The notes below the pieces were generated by a model that worked only from the letters and a program-made list of their open reading frames with translations, made no database searches and had not been told where the DNA came from. Both the position numbers and the translations under genes were made by a program. DNA of 64,000 nucleotides. It comes from Astrobacterium formosum. Its GTDB lineage: Bacteria > Pseudomonadota > Alphaproteobacteria > Rhizobiales > Xanthobacteraceae. Each line of letters begins with the position of its first letter. The first letter of the stretch is position 1. This document shows, in pieces, positions 48,926 to 57,706 of the stretch. The DNA is taken from contig JAVDCA010000022.1 in NCBI GenBank assembly GCA_030848545.1, positions 1 through 64,000 on the forward strand, read 5' to 3'.

Positions 48926-50257
48926 TCACGACGACTTGTCGCAAGCCTCGGTGCGCTTGGGCCAGCCGGTGTTCTTCTCCACGTATTCCTTGGCGGCATC
49001 GGCGAGCAGCGGTCCGACCTTGTCCATCATCGGCTTGATCGGGTCGGAGATCTTGACCCACTTGGCGCCGTCCCACTCCTGCATGAAAGCCGGCAGGTGG
49101 CCGTTGTGGTCGGAGCAGGTGAGCTTGAGCGGATCGGTGAAGCCCGCCATGCCGATCTCCTTCAGGCGTGCCGGCGACACGTCGAGGGATTCGAGCCCGC
49201 GCCGCACATCCTCGCCGCTGACCGCCTTCTTGCCGGTGAGCCCCTGCGCGGTGCGGATCGCTTCCGCGATCAGCATCGAATTGTAGACGCCGCGATTGTA
49301 GAGAAGCGCACCGATATGCGTCTTGTCGGTCTGGGTGAGGTTCTTGTCGGTGACGTGCTTCTTGATGTCCTGGATGAAGGGAAAGTCGGCGCCGACGGCA
49401 TGCCAGTTGAGCATCTTGAAGCCCTTGGCGGCAGCGCCCGCCGAGCGCGCGTCGTCCTCGCCCGGCCACCAGATGGAGACGAACTTGTCCATCGGGAAGT
49501 TGACGCGCGCCGCCTCCTTGATGGCGGTCGGGTTGAGCGCCCCCCAGCCGTACAGCACCATGTAGTCGGGGCGGTCGCGCCTCACATTGAGCCACTGCGC
49601 CGACTGGTTCTGCATCTCGGTCGCGGCGACCGGATAGAGCTTGAGGTTGAAGCCGTAGTCCTTGGCGAACTGCTGGAACAGCGGGATCGGCTCCTTGCCG
49701 AAGCCGGCGTCGAGATAGATGTAACCGAGCGTCTTGCCCTTGAGTTTCTCGAGCCCGCCCTCCTTGCCGCCGATATAGCTCAGGATCATGGACAGGCCGT
49801 CCCAGTAGGTCGCCGGCGGATTGAACACCCACGGGAAGACGTCACCGACCGCCGAGGCCGACAACCCATAGGCCATCGACAGCACCGGCACCTTGTCGAC
49901 CGAAGCGCGCGCAATGAGCGGCAGCGTGATGCCGGTCGACCACGGATTGACGACCACCGGCTTCTTGTTCTTGACGGACTCGTAGCACTCGATGCCCTTC
50001 TTGGTGTCGTAGCCGGTCTCGCATTCCTCGATCGCGAGCTTGACGCCGCCGATGCCGCCGTCGCGCTGATTGAGCATTTCGAGGTAGTCGTGCATGCCCT
50101 CAGCGATGGGAATCCCCGAGCCGGAGAACGGACCCGTCCGGTAGGTGAACAGGGGCACGTAGATCTGTTCCTGTGCCGAGGCCGGCACGACCGGCATCGC
50201 CGTCGTGGCGGCGATCGCGGCGCACAGCGCGACCGCGACGATGGACGTTTTCTTCAT
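48926..50257 (-). CDS. ABC transporter substrate-binding protein (Liv-type)
   Basis: A 443-residue periplasmic binding protein with signal peptide VAVALCAAIAATTAMPVVPA (cleavage near residue 28, ASA-QE). The Peripla_BP_6 fold has the ETGYDTKKGIECYESVKN and NPWSTGITLPL segments. Longer than LivJ/LivK (about 370 residues), as in the group linked to aromatic or other carboxylate ligands. The ATG has a GAGGAG ribosome site. The ligand is unknown. Confidence 0.9.
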   Translation of the reverse strand: MKKTSIVAVALCAAIAATTAMPVVPASAQEQIYVPLFTYRTGPFSGSGIPIAEGMHDYLEMLNQRDGGIGGVKLAIEECETGYDTKKGIECYESVKNKKPVVVNPWSTGITLPLIARASVDKVPVLSMAYGLSASAVGDVFPWVFNPPATYWDGLSMILSYIGGKEGGLEKLKGKTLGYIYLDAGFGKEPIPLFQQFAKDYGFNLKLYPVAATEMQNQSAQWLNVRRDRPDYMVLYGWGALNPTAIKEAARVNFPMDKFVSIWWPGEDDARSAGAAAKGFKMLNWHAVGADFPFIQDIKKHVTDKNLTQTDKTHIGALLYNRGVYNSMLIAEAIRTAQGLTGKKAVSGEDVRRGLESLDVSPARLKEIGMAGFTDPLKLTCSDHNGHLPAFMQEWDGAKWVKISDPIKPMMDKVGPLLADAAKEYVEKNTGWPKRTEACDKSS

Positions 50258-50282
50258 GATCAGTCTCCTCCCTCTTGTGTAG

Positions 50283-50299
50283 CGCGCCGTGATGGCGCG
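50283..50299. other. Short hairpin between binding-protein and livM genes
   Basis: CGCGCC and GGCGCG flank a five-base loop (GTGAT), 26 bases upstream of the binding-protein start and beyond the livM stop. It could protect the livM mRNA end or hinder readthrough. Confidence 0.4.
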
Positions 50300-50337
50300 G
50301 CCCCGTTTCACGGAGCTTTGTCGATGAGTGTGCCCCC

Positions 50338-51414
50338 TCAATAGGGGAATGGCCAGACCCTCAGTTTCTGCTTGCCGATCTGCCACAGGCGGGCGAGGCC
50401 GTGCGGCTCGATGATCAGGAACAAAACGATCAGTCCCCCCACCGTCATGAGGGTGAGGTGTTCGACCGTGGCGGCGGGGATCTGCAGCCCGAGTGCGCCG
50501 AGGCCGTTGCGCAGTGCGATCGGCAGCCCGTAGATCAGCGCGGCGCCGAAGAACGAGCCGACGAGGCTGCCGAGGCATCCGATGATCACCATGAACAGGA
50601 TCAGGAACGACTGGTCGATGCCGAACACCGCCGGTTCGGCGCTGCCGTACCACAAAAACACCATCAGGGCGCCGGCGACGCCGCAGTAGTAGGACGAGAC
50701 CGCGAAGGCCAGGAGCTTGGTCTGGTAGAGCTTGATGCCGATCAGTTCGGCGGCGATGTCCATGTCGCGCACCGCCATGAAGCTGCGCCCGACGCGGCCG
50801 TGTAAGAGGTTCGAGGCGATCCAGGTCAGGAAGGTGACGATCGCCAGGATGACCAGGTAGCGCACCTGCGGGCTCGCGTTCGGACCGGTCACGGCGACGC
50901 CGAACAACGTCCGGATCGGCACTTCGATGGCGCCGGAGACGTTGTGGTTGACCAGCCACGGGATGCGCACGAAACACCAGTCGAGGAAGAACTGCGCCGA
51001 CAGTGTCGCGACCGCGAGATAGAAGCCCTTGATGCGCAGCGACGGCAGTCCGAACACGGCCCCGACCGCGCTGGCCACCACGCCGGATGTCAGGATGCAG
51101 ACCACGATGTTGAGATCGGGAAAGGCGGTGGTGAGCTTGTAGCACGCGAAGGCGCCGACCCCCATGAAGCCGCCGGTGCCGAGCGAGAGGAGGCCCGTAT
51201 AACCGGTCAGGATATTGAGCCCGATTGCGGCGAGCGCGAAGATCAGGAGCGGCACCATGACGACGGCGAGAACGAAATCGGAGGCCGCGAGCGGCACGCC
51301 CACGAAGGCGGCGACGAGGATGATCGCGAGGCCGATGCGGTCCTGGCGGATCGGAAAGATCGCCATGTCGGCGGCGTAGCTTTCCTTGAACTGGCCGGCT
51401 TCGCGATAGAGCAT
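50338..51414 (-). CDS. livM: Liv-type ABC transporter permease (LivM-like)
   Basis: A 358-residue inner-membrane permease with about 10 helices. Family segments are GYTGLLSLGTGGFMGVGAFACY (about 90-112), SLRIKGFYLAVATLSAQFF and the C-terminal FGAALIYGLPIAL. The N-terminal 25 residues are hydrophilic. It forms a heterodimer with LivH. Confidence 0.92.
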   Translation of the reverse strand: MLYREAGQFKESYAADMAIFPIRQDRIGLAIILVAAFVGVPLAASDFVLAVVMVPLLIFALAAIGLNILTGYTGLLSLGTGGFMGVGAFACYKLTTAFPDLNIVVCILTSGVVASAVGAVFGLPSLRIKGFYLAVATLSAQFFLDWCFVRIPWLVNHNVSGAIEVPIRTLFGVAVTGPNASPQVRYLVILAIVTFLTWIASNLLHGRVGRSFMAVRDMDIAAELIGIKLYQTKLLAFAVSSYYCGVAGALMVFLWYGSAEPAVFGIDQSFLILFMVIIGCLGSLVGSFFGAALIYGLPIALRNGLGALGLQIPAATVEHLTLMTVGGLIVLFLIIEPHGLARLWQIGKQKLRVWPFPY

Positions 51415-51473
51415 TGGTCAACCTATTCTCAACAAGCATTCGGAGAATCGCCGCCCGGCTTCCGACCGCCCTC

Positions 51474-51564
51474 GTCCTGAGGAGGGCGCTCTTCGCGCCC
51501 GTCTCGAAGGGCGGGGGCGGCCCCATCCTTCGAGACGCGCTCGAAGACGAGCGCTCCTCAGGAT
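51474..51564. repeat. Palindromic repeat (CCTTCGAGAC/CTCCTCAGG family) between livM and livH
   Basis: Outer arms CCTGAGGAG (51476-51484) and CTCCTCAGG (51554-51562) enclose inner arms GTCTCGAAGG (51501-51510) and CCTTCGAGAC (51527-51536). This is a third type of dispersed intergenic palindrome in the window. Confidence 0.75.
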
Positions 51565-51600
51565 GAGGCCGATCGACGCTGAGCAAGCGCGCGTCATTCC

Positions 51601-52557
51601 TCAAATCCTCTCGATGATCTTCTCGCCGAACAGGCCCTGCGGCCGGAACAGGAGGAACACGAGGGCGATGAAATAGGCGAGCCAGCTCTCGATTCCGGAG
51701 CCGAGCAGCGGACCCCAGTAGAATTCGCCGATCTTCTCGCCGATGCCGATGATGAGGCCGCCCACGATGGCGCCCGGGATCGACGTGAAGCCGCCGAGGA
51801 TCAGGACCGGCAGCGCCTTGAGCGAGACGATCTGCAGCGAGAACGACACCTCCGAGCGCGCCCCCCACATGATGCCGGTGGTGAGCGCGACGACGCCGGC
51901 GGCGAACCAGACGATCACCCAGATCTGTTCGAGCGAGATGCCGACCGACAGCGCCGCCTTGTGGCTGTCGGCGACGGCGCGCAGCGCCCGGCCGATGCGG
52001 GTCACCTGAAAGAAGGTGGCGAGGGCGACGACCATGATCGAGGCGATCACCGCCGCCGCGATGTCGATCTTCTGCAGCGACACGAATCCGCCGGCGAACT
52101 TGAACTCGATCGCGCCCTTGGGAAGGAAGAGCGCATCGGCGATCATCACCTTGGGATTGCCGCCGAACACCAGTTCGCCGAGGCCGATGAGGAAGTAGGT
52201 CAGCCCGAACGTCGCCATGAACAGGATGATGTCGGGCTGGTTGACCAGCGGTCGCAACATCAATCGTTCGACCGCGAAGGCGAGGCCGTACATGACCGCT
52301 ATCGTCATCGCCAGGGCGAGGAAGGCCGGCACGCCCTTCTCGTGCAGGCCGACCAGGGTGAGAGCCGCGAACACCACCATGATGCCTTGGGCGAAATTGA
52401 ACACGCCCGAGGCCTTGAAAATGAGGACGAAGCCGAGCGCGATCAGGGCGTAGAGCACGCCGGCGACGAGCCCCTCCCACAGGGTCTGCACCAGCAGATC
52501 GGGTGCCCCGCCCATCTGGACGAACGGGTCGATGAAGATGGCGTAGAGGAGGTTCAT
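51601..52557 (-). CDS. livH: Liv-type ABC transporter permease (LivH-like)
   Basis: A 318-residue permease with about eight helices; GLVAGVLYALIALGFVLIFKASGVFNFAQG is the typical N-terminal block (about 25-54) and GGFTSIPGAIVGGLIIGI the C-terminal one. The start is MNLLYAIFI; a 40-residue longer reading only translates a CTCCC repeat (PHPNPLPSGE) and is rejected. Confidence 0.92.
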   Translation of the reverse strand: MNLLYAIFIDPFVQMGGAPDLLVQTLWEGLVAGVLYALIALGFVLIFKASGVFNFAQGIMVVFAALTLVGLHEKGVPAFLALAMTIAVMYGLAFAVERLMLRPLVNQPDIILFMATFGLTYFLIGLGELVFGGNPKVMIADALFLPKGAIEFKFAGGFVSLQKIDIAAAVIASIMVVALATFFQVTRIGRALRAVADSHKAALSVGISLEQIWVIVWFAAGVVALTTGIMWGARSEVSFSLQIVSLKALPVLILGGFTSIPGAIVGGLIIGIGEKIGEFYWGPLLGSGIESWLAYFIALVFLLFRPQGLFGEKIIERI

Positions 52558-52569
52558 GGCACAGCGCCC

Positions 52570-52748
52570 CTTCTCCCTCTCCCCGGAGGGGAGAGGGTTG
52601 GGGTGAGGGGGTGACGAAGCCCGTTGGGTGCGCGGACCCCACGCCGGATCAAAGTAGTATGGGACGAGATGGCCCACGATCGCCGCGCCGGAGCCCCCTC
52701 ACCCCAGCCCTCTCCCCGCCGGGGAGAGGGAGCAGGCTGCGGCAAGCG
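52570..52748. repeat. MITE-like 180-base palindromic element (copy A)
   Basis: Ends CTTCTCCCTCTCCCC and GGGGAGAGGGAGC are inverted copies over at least 12 bases. Internally it keeps GGGGTGAGGGGGT, GTTGGGTGC, TGGGACGA and CGCCGGAGCCCCCTCACCCC. Another copy with the same order of blocks is at 63723-63902. Both copies lie directly upstream of a permease gene. No reading frame is carried. Confidence 0.75.
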
Positions 52749-52775
52749 ATAAAGTTCGTCCATACTCATCCCCCC

Positions 52776-53570
52776 TCAATGCGCCACGCCCAGATAGGCA
52801 TCGATCACCTTCTGGTCGCCCTTGACCTCGTCGGGAGTGCCGTCGGCGATCTTGTGGCCGTATTCGAGCACGACGACCCGGTCGGAGAGGTCCATCACCA
52901 CCCCCATGTCGTGCTCGATCAGCGCGATCGAGGTGCCGAACTGGTCGTTCAGGTCGACGATGAAGCGCGACATGTCCTCTTTCTCTTCCAGGTTCATGCC
53001 CGCCATGGGTTCGTCGAGGAGCAGGAGTTCCGGCTCCATGGCGAGCGCGCGGCCAAGCTCGACGCGCTTCTGCAGGCCGTAGGGCAGCCGGCCCACCGGC
53101 ACCTTGCGGATATGGGCGATCTCGAGGAAGTCGATGATGTCCTCGACCTTGCGGCGGTGCTCGACCTCCTCCGCCATGGCGGGGCCGTGGCGCAGGAGCT
53201 GCCAGAAGAAGCCGCGATGCATCTTCAGCGTCCGCCCCGCCATGATGTTGTCGAGCGCCGTCATGCCGCGGAACAAGGCGACGTTCTGGAACGTGCGGGC
53301 GATGCCGCCGCGCGCCGCCTCGTGCGGCCGCATCTTCGGCCGCGTCGTCCCCTTGAAGGTGATGCGGCCCGTGTTGGGATGATAGAAGCCGTTGACGACG
53401 TTGAGCATCGAGGTCTTGCCGGCACCGTTCGGCCCGATGATGGCGCGAATCTCGCCGCGGCGGATATCGAACGAGACGTCGGTGAGCGCCTTGACGCCGC
53501 CGAACGACAGCGACACGGCCTCGACCGCGAGCAGCGTTTCGCCGGCGGCGGTTTCGGAGGGGGCTCTCAT
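52776..53570 (-). CDS. livG: Liv-type ABC transporter ATP-binding protein (LivG-like)
   Basis: A 264-residue ATPase with Walker A GPNGAGKTSMLNV (about 43), signature LPYGLQKRVELGRAL, Walker B ELLLLDEPMAGMN and the switch region LIEHDMGVVMDL. The ending HKIADGTPDEVKGDQKVI is LivG-like. It partners LivF at 47912. Confidence 0.92.
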   Translation of the reverse strand: MRAPSETAAGETLLAVEAVSLSFGGVKALTDVSFDIRRGEIRAIIGPNGAGKTSMLNVVNGFYHPNTGRITFKGTTRPKMRPHEAARGGIARTFQNVALFRGMTALDNIMAGRTLKMHRGFFWQLLRHGPAMAEEVEHRRKVEDIIDFLEIAHIRKVPVGRLPYGLQKRVELGRALAMEPELLLLDEPMAGMNLEEKEDMSRFIVDLNDQFGTSIALIEHDMGVVMDLSDRVVVLEYGHKIADGTPDEVKGDQKVIDAYLGVAH

Positions 53571-53585
53571 GGGGAGGCTCCGCCT

Positions 53586-53716
53586 CTTCTCCCTCTCCCC
53601 GCTGGCGGGGAGAGGGTCGGGGTGAGGGGCTCTGGCCGCGGGCGAGGAGCTTGGGGAAGCGCCCCCTCACCCGCCGCACTTCGTGCAGCGACTTCTCCCC
53701 GCAAGCGGGGAGAGGT
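53586..53716. repeat. Variant MITE-like CTTCTCCCTCTCCCC element between livG and the ligase gene
   Basis: It begins CTTCTCCCTCTCCCC like copies A and B and has GCTGGCGGGGAGAGGG and GGGGTGAGGGG. It then has a different centre and ends with CTTCTCCCCGCAAGCGGGG and AGAGGTG. Probably a diverged member of the same family. Confidence 0.65.
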
Positions 53717-53745
53717 GAAAGCGGCGATATGTCGTGCGAACAACC

Positions 53746-55722
53746 TCATGCCGCCTTCTCCTCGTCGCGCGTCACCGCCCCGACGACCTCGGCCTCGGCA
53801 ATCGCTACCCGCGCCGACAGCATTCCCTTGCGGCCGTCCTCGAAGCTCACCTCGGTCGAAATGTCCGCCGCCGTCGAACCATCGTAGAGCGCCGTGAGCA
53901 GCGGCGCGTAGCGCTCGGCGATGAAGGAGCGGCGCACCTTCTGGGTGCGGGTCAATTCGCCGTCGTCGGCGTCGAGCTCCTTGTGCAGGATCAGGAAGCG
54001 GCGGATCTGGGCGCCCGCCATGGCGGGCTCTTCGGCCAGCGCGCCGTTGACCGCGGCGACGTGCCGGCCGAGCCGTTCGTAGACTTGCGGGTGCCCGGCG
54101 AGCTCCTGGTAGGACGCATAGGCGATGTTGTGCCGCTCCGCCCAGTCGCCGACCGCGACGAGGTCGATGTTGAGCATCACGGTGACGAAGCCGCGCCCAT
54201 CGCCGAAAGCGACTGCCTCGCGGATGTCGGGAAAGAACTTCAGCTTGTTCTCGATGTACTTTGGCGCGAACAGCGTGCCGTCATTCAGCCGGCCCACGTC
54301 CTTGGCGCGGTCGACGATCTTCAGGTGCCCGGTCGCAGAATCGATGAAGCCGGCATCGCCGGTCTTGACGAAACCGTCCGGCGTCAGCGCTTCGGCGGTC
54401 TTGGCCTCGTCCTTGAAATAGCCGACGAACATGCCCGGCGACTTGAATTGCACTTCGCCATTGTCGGCGATGCGCAGCGCCACATTGGGCGCCGCCGGCC
54501 CGACCGTGTCGGAGCGGATTTCGCCGTCCGGCTGGCAGGTCACATACAGGAACGCTTCGGTCTGGCCGTACAGCTGCTTCAGGTTCATGCCGAGCGAGCG
54601 ATAGAACGCGAACAGGTCCGGCCCGATCGCTTCGCCGGCCGTGTAGGCGGTGCGGATATTCGAGAAGCCGAGCACGTTCTTCAGCGGTTCGTACAGGAGC
54701 ACGCGGCCGAGGGCGTAAAGGAACCGGCCATGAAGCGGCACCGGCCGGCCGGTGAGGATCGCCTCGCCGTGGCGGCGCGCAACGCCGATGAAGTAGTGGA
54801 ACATGTGCCGCTTGATGGCGCCGGCGTCTTCGATCCTGATCCACACGCGCGTGAGCATCTGCTCGAACACGCGCGGCGGGGCGAAATAGAAGGTCGGCCC
54901 GATCTCCTGCAGGTCCTGTTGCGCCGTGTCGGGCGTTTCCGGACACGCCATGCAGAAACCAGAGACCATCCCCTGGGCGTAGTTGAGATAGTGGTCGCCC
55001 ACCCAGGCGAGCGGCAGATAGGCGAGCACGACGTCGTTCTCGTCGAGGCGGTCGAACCCGACCGTATCGGCGGCAGCATCGATGCAGCCCTTGGCGGCGA
55101 GGACGACGCCCTTGGAGGTGCCGGTCGTCCCCGACGTATAGAGGATGATGGACGGGTCGCTGCCTTGGCCCGAGGCGATCTCGTCGTCGAGCCAGCGCGC
55201 CGTCGCGTTGTCCGCAAGGGCGGCGCGTCCCTCCTCGATCATCGTCGCGATGGCGTGCAGGCGCTGGTGGTCGTAGTCGCGCAGGCCGCGCGGCTCGTCG
55301 TAGACCATCCGCTCGAGTTTCGGCAGCCGCTCGGCGACCGAGAGGATCTTGTCGACCTGCTCCTGGTCCTCGGCGACGGCGAAGCGCGCCTCGGTATGGG
55401 CGAGCACGAAGGCGAGTTCGTCGGCGACCGCGTCGGCATAGACCGGCACCGGGACGGCGCGCAGCATCTGCGCCGCCATGATCGACCAGTAGAGCAGCGG
55501 CCGGTTGCCGCCCACGATCGCGATGGCGTCGCCACGGCGGACGCCGTGCCGATGCAGTCCCACCGCCATGGCGCGGACGATGTCGTGGACCTGGTCCCAG
55601 GTCCAGCTCTGCCAGATGCCGAGATCCTTATGGCGAAAGGCTGTCCGGCCGCGGAATCGCGCGGCGTTGCGGGCCAGCAGCTTTGGGAATGTGTCCGCCT
55701 GCACGGCGGGCGCATCGACCAC
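53746..55722 (-). CDS. AMP-forming long-chain-type acyl-CoA synthetase
   Basis: A 658-residue ligase with the AMP-binding loop YTSGTTGTSKGVVLAAKG (about 194), a gate-region block and the long C-terminal domain of fatty acyl-CoA ligases (FVKTGDAGFIDSATGHLKIVDR and SYQELAGHPQVYERL). It would activate the acid taken up by the Liv transporter encoded downstream in the same direction. First gene of the operon; the same order (ligase, LivG, LivH, LivM, binding protein, LivF, PaaK-like ligase) recurs in related alphaproteobacteria (from memory). Confidence 0.9.
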   Translation of the reverse strand: MVDAPAVQADTFPKLLARNAARFRGRTAFRHKDLGIWQSWTWDQVHDIVRAMAVGLHRHGVRRGDAIAIVGGNRPLLYWSIMAAQMLRAVPVPVYADAVADELAFVLAHTEARFAVAEDQEQVDKILSVAERLPKLERMVYDEPRGLRDYDHQRLHAIATMIEEGRAALADNATARWLDDEIASGQGSDPSIILYTSGTTGTSKGVVLAAKGCIDAAADTVGFDRLDENDVVLAYLPLAWVGDHYLNYAQGMVSGFCMACPETPDTAQQDLQEIGPTFYFAPPRVFEQMLTRVWIRIEDAGAIKRHMFHYFIGVARRHGEAILTGRPVPLHGRFLYALGRVLLYEPLKNVLGFSNIRTAYTAGEAIGPDLFAFYRSLGMNLKQLYGQTEAFLYVTCQPDGEIRSDTVGPAAPNVALRIADNGEVQFKSPGMFVGYFKDEAKTAEALTPDGFVKTGDAGFIDSATGHLKIVDRAKDVGRLNDGTLFAPKYIENKLKFFPDIREAVAFGDGRGFVTVMLNIDLVAVGDWAERHNIAYASYQELAGHPQVYERLGRHVAAVNGALAEEPAMAGAQIRRFLILHKELDADDGELTRTQKVRRSFIAERYAPLLTALYDGSTAADISTEVSFEDGRKGMLSARVAIAEAEVVGAVTRDEEKAA

Positions 55723-56083
55723 GGCGTTTCCCCTCTTTCGTGCGCCTCGAGGGCGCTTTGCGGTGCCGGCACTGTTGATCAGCGCATTTCGTGCACGCGA
55801 ACGTGATCTTGCCGTTTGCGCCGGTGCCCGGTCAAGCGCCTCCGCCTACTTAGTTCGACCAATCGCACCGCGCAGCGAGGTACCGGTCGATCGCCGATAG
55901 AGCCAACCGGTCACTCGACCGCATTCAACATGCGCGTGGCGGGGTTACGGAAACGGTCCAGCGGCACGACCCGTTCGGCCTGCACCCGCTTCGATGCTTC
56001 TCATCTTGATCGGTCCATGAAGATGCCGGTCGCCATAGAAACGGCGAGATATCCTCTCCGCGAAGGAAAGACCCGCCGATCAA
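55723..56083. other. Non-coding gap before the acyl-CoA ligase operon
   Basis: These 361 bases separate the ligase gene (promoter side) from the end of the histidine kinase gene. I see no credible gene, no strong palindrome and no clear promoter motif. It presumably holds the operon promoter. Confidence 0.5.
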
Positions 56084-57142
56084 TCAGCCGGCGGATTCGC
56101 TCGGGAACGTGATCGTGAAGGCGGTGCCGGGTTCGCGTGGCGTGTATTCGAAGCGGCCGCGAAGCTGGAGCGCCAGGGCGCGCACGAGGCGCTGGCCGGT
56201 GCCGGGATTGCCGTCGGCGTCGGGCGCCTTACGCATGCCGATGCCGTCGTCCTCGACACGCAGGCAGAACTCGTCGTCGTGGCGCTCGAACGCCACCCGG
56301 ATGGTGCCGTCGCGGTCGTCCGGAAAGGCGTATTTCACCGCGTTGGTGATCAGTTCGTTGGCGATGAGGCCGAGCGCCACCGATTGTGCGTGCGATATGG
56401 AATGACTTCCGATGTCGCACAGGAGGGCGACCGGGCGCGAGCCCACGATGGCGCTGCGCAGCTCGTCGCACAGCCCGCAGAGAAAGTCGCGCACGTCGAC
56501 CACCACCGACCCGGCGCGGCGCGTCAGACGATCATGGACGCGGCCGATCACATGGATGCGCTCGCGCGCCGAGGCCAGGATGGCGCGAGCTCCCTCGTCG
56601 GCGACGGTGCGGGACTGCATCTGCACCAGCGCCGAGACCATCATCAGGTCGTTCTTGGTGCGATGGGACAGGTCCTGCATCAGGATGTCCTTCTGGTGCT
56701 CGGAATTGCGGACGACCTCGTGCGCCTTCGTGAGTTCATCATGGGCCGCCTGCAGCCGGTGATGCACGAGGGACAGTTCGCTATAGACGCGATGGAAACT
56801 CTCGATCAGCGTCGCGGTCGCCAGCCCCGACGCCACGAAGATCACGAAGGCGAGCCAGTCCGACGGCCGCTCGATGGCAAAGCTGGCGACCGGTTCGAGG
56901 ATGAAATAGTCGGCCAGGACGGACGACATGACGACCGCAAGGATGCCACTGCCGCGGTCGAACAGCATGGCGGCGAGGATGATGGCCGGGAAGAACAGCA
57001 GGAACGGATAGCCGCCGAAGGGAACCGTCTGGGCGAGCAGGTGCCGGGCACCGAAAGCCAACAGCACCAACACCGTCGTCATGGCGTATCGGGCCCACGG
57101 GGGAATATTGGCGAGCCGCAAGGATTCGTCGAAGAACCGCAT
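56084..57142 (-). CDS. HWE/HisKA_2-type sensor histidine kinase
   Basis: A 352-residue membrane kinase. A KdpD-like transmembrane block (DUF4118-type, helices at about 20-125) leads into a short coiled coil (about 120-155), then the phosphorylation motif DLSHRTKNDLMMVSALVQMQ with His160, and an ATPase domain (ELITNAVKYAFPDD, then EDDGIGMR). The H-box (HRTKND) is that of the HisKA_2/HWE class. The start MRFFDESL follows the family; an upstream ATG at 57265 is less likely. No response regulator gene is adjacent, so the partner is elsewhere. Confidence 0.85.
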   Translation of the reverse strand: MRFFDESLRLANIPPWARYAMTTVLVLLAFGARHLLAQTVPFGGYPFLLFFPAIILAAMLFDRGSGILAVVMSSVLADYFILEPVASFAIERPSDWLAFVIFVASGLATATLIESFHRVYSELSLVHHRLQAAHDELTKAHEVVRNSEHQKDILMQDLSHRTKNDLMMVSALVQMQSRTVADEGARAILASARERIHVIGRVHDRLTRRAGSVVVDVRDFLCGLCDELRSAIVGSRPVALLCDIGSHSISHAQSVALGLIANELITNAVKYAFPDDRDGTIRVAFERHDDEFCLRVEDDGIGMRKAPDADGNPGTGQRLVRALALQLRGRFEYTPREPGTAFTITFPSESAG

Positions 57143-57254
57143 CGAAGGGACAACACATGCGGGCGCGGTTGGTTTCGATTCGGCGCGGACGAGGCCTCCT
57201 GGATGAACAGGAGCAGGGAATTCGGCAAATGCGGAGGTGATCGATCGACCGAAG

Positions 57255-57608
57255 CTAGGCTTCACTCATGTCGGCCAGCCGACGTTTGAGCGCCCGACTG
57301 CCGAGTTCGACGTCACGCATGCGGCGCACGATTTCCAGATCGATGGGGCACGTCGAGGTCGCGACCGTCGCTTCCAGGCCCACCTGATGGCCGTCCCGCC
57401 ATCGGGCGCGCATCCTCAATTCGAGCTTCTTCCACGGTATGCGTAGCGAAAACTCTTCGGGGACCAGCATGTCCCGGGTCAGATCGATCCGCGCACCGGA
57501 CGGCGAGAGGTTGCGCACGATACAACTCGTCGTCCAATCGCGATGAGGATGAACGATACGCCCGCCCATGAGGGCCGGCCATCGTGGCTCCTTGCGTCGT
57601 TCGATCAT
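57255..57608 (-). CDS. PilZ domain protein
   Basis: A 117-residue protein consisting mainly of a PilZ domain. Both c-di-GMP contacts are present: RxxxR in ERRKEPRW and NxSxxG in RNLSPSGARID. It probably acts as a c-di-GMP receptor. It lies 112 bases upstream of the kinase gene and downstream of the chemoreceptor, all on the same strand, suggesting one signalling group. A TTAA/TTAAC cluster before the start (about 57680-57695) has the wrong spacing for a full CtrA box. Confidence 0.88.
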   Translation of the reverse strand: MIERRKEPRWPALMGGRIVHPHRDWTTSCIVRNLSPSGARIDLTRDMLVPEEFSLRIPWKKLELRMRARWRDGHQVGLEATVATSTCPIDLEIVRRMRDVELGSRALKRRLADMSEA

Positions 57609-57706
57609 CGGCGCCTCCCATTACCGGCCACAACCCTGCACGCGTCACCACCTGGCCGCAAGTATAACGTTACGGAAGGCTTAAGGAGCAGGGTTAACGC
57701 CCATGG

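Noticed and set aside
48926-52642. A 1238-codon minus-strand frame spanning the binding protein, livM and livH
   Set aside because: Only its last 443 codons encode a real protein (the binding protein); the rest reads livM and livH in the wrong frame.
57675-57700. TTAA...TTAAC cluster upstream of the PilZ gene as a CtrA box
   Set aside because: The spacer is nine bases, not the seven required by the CtrA consensus.
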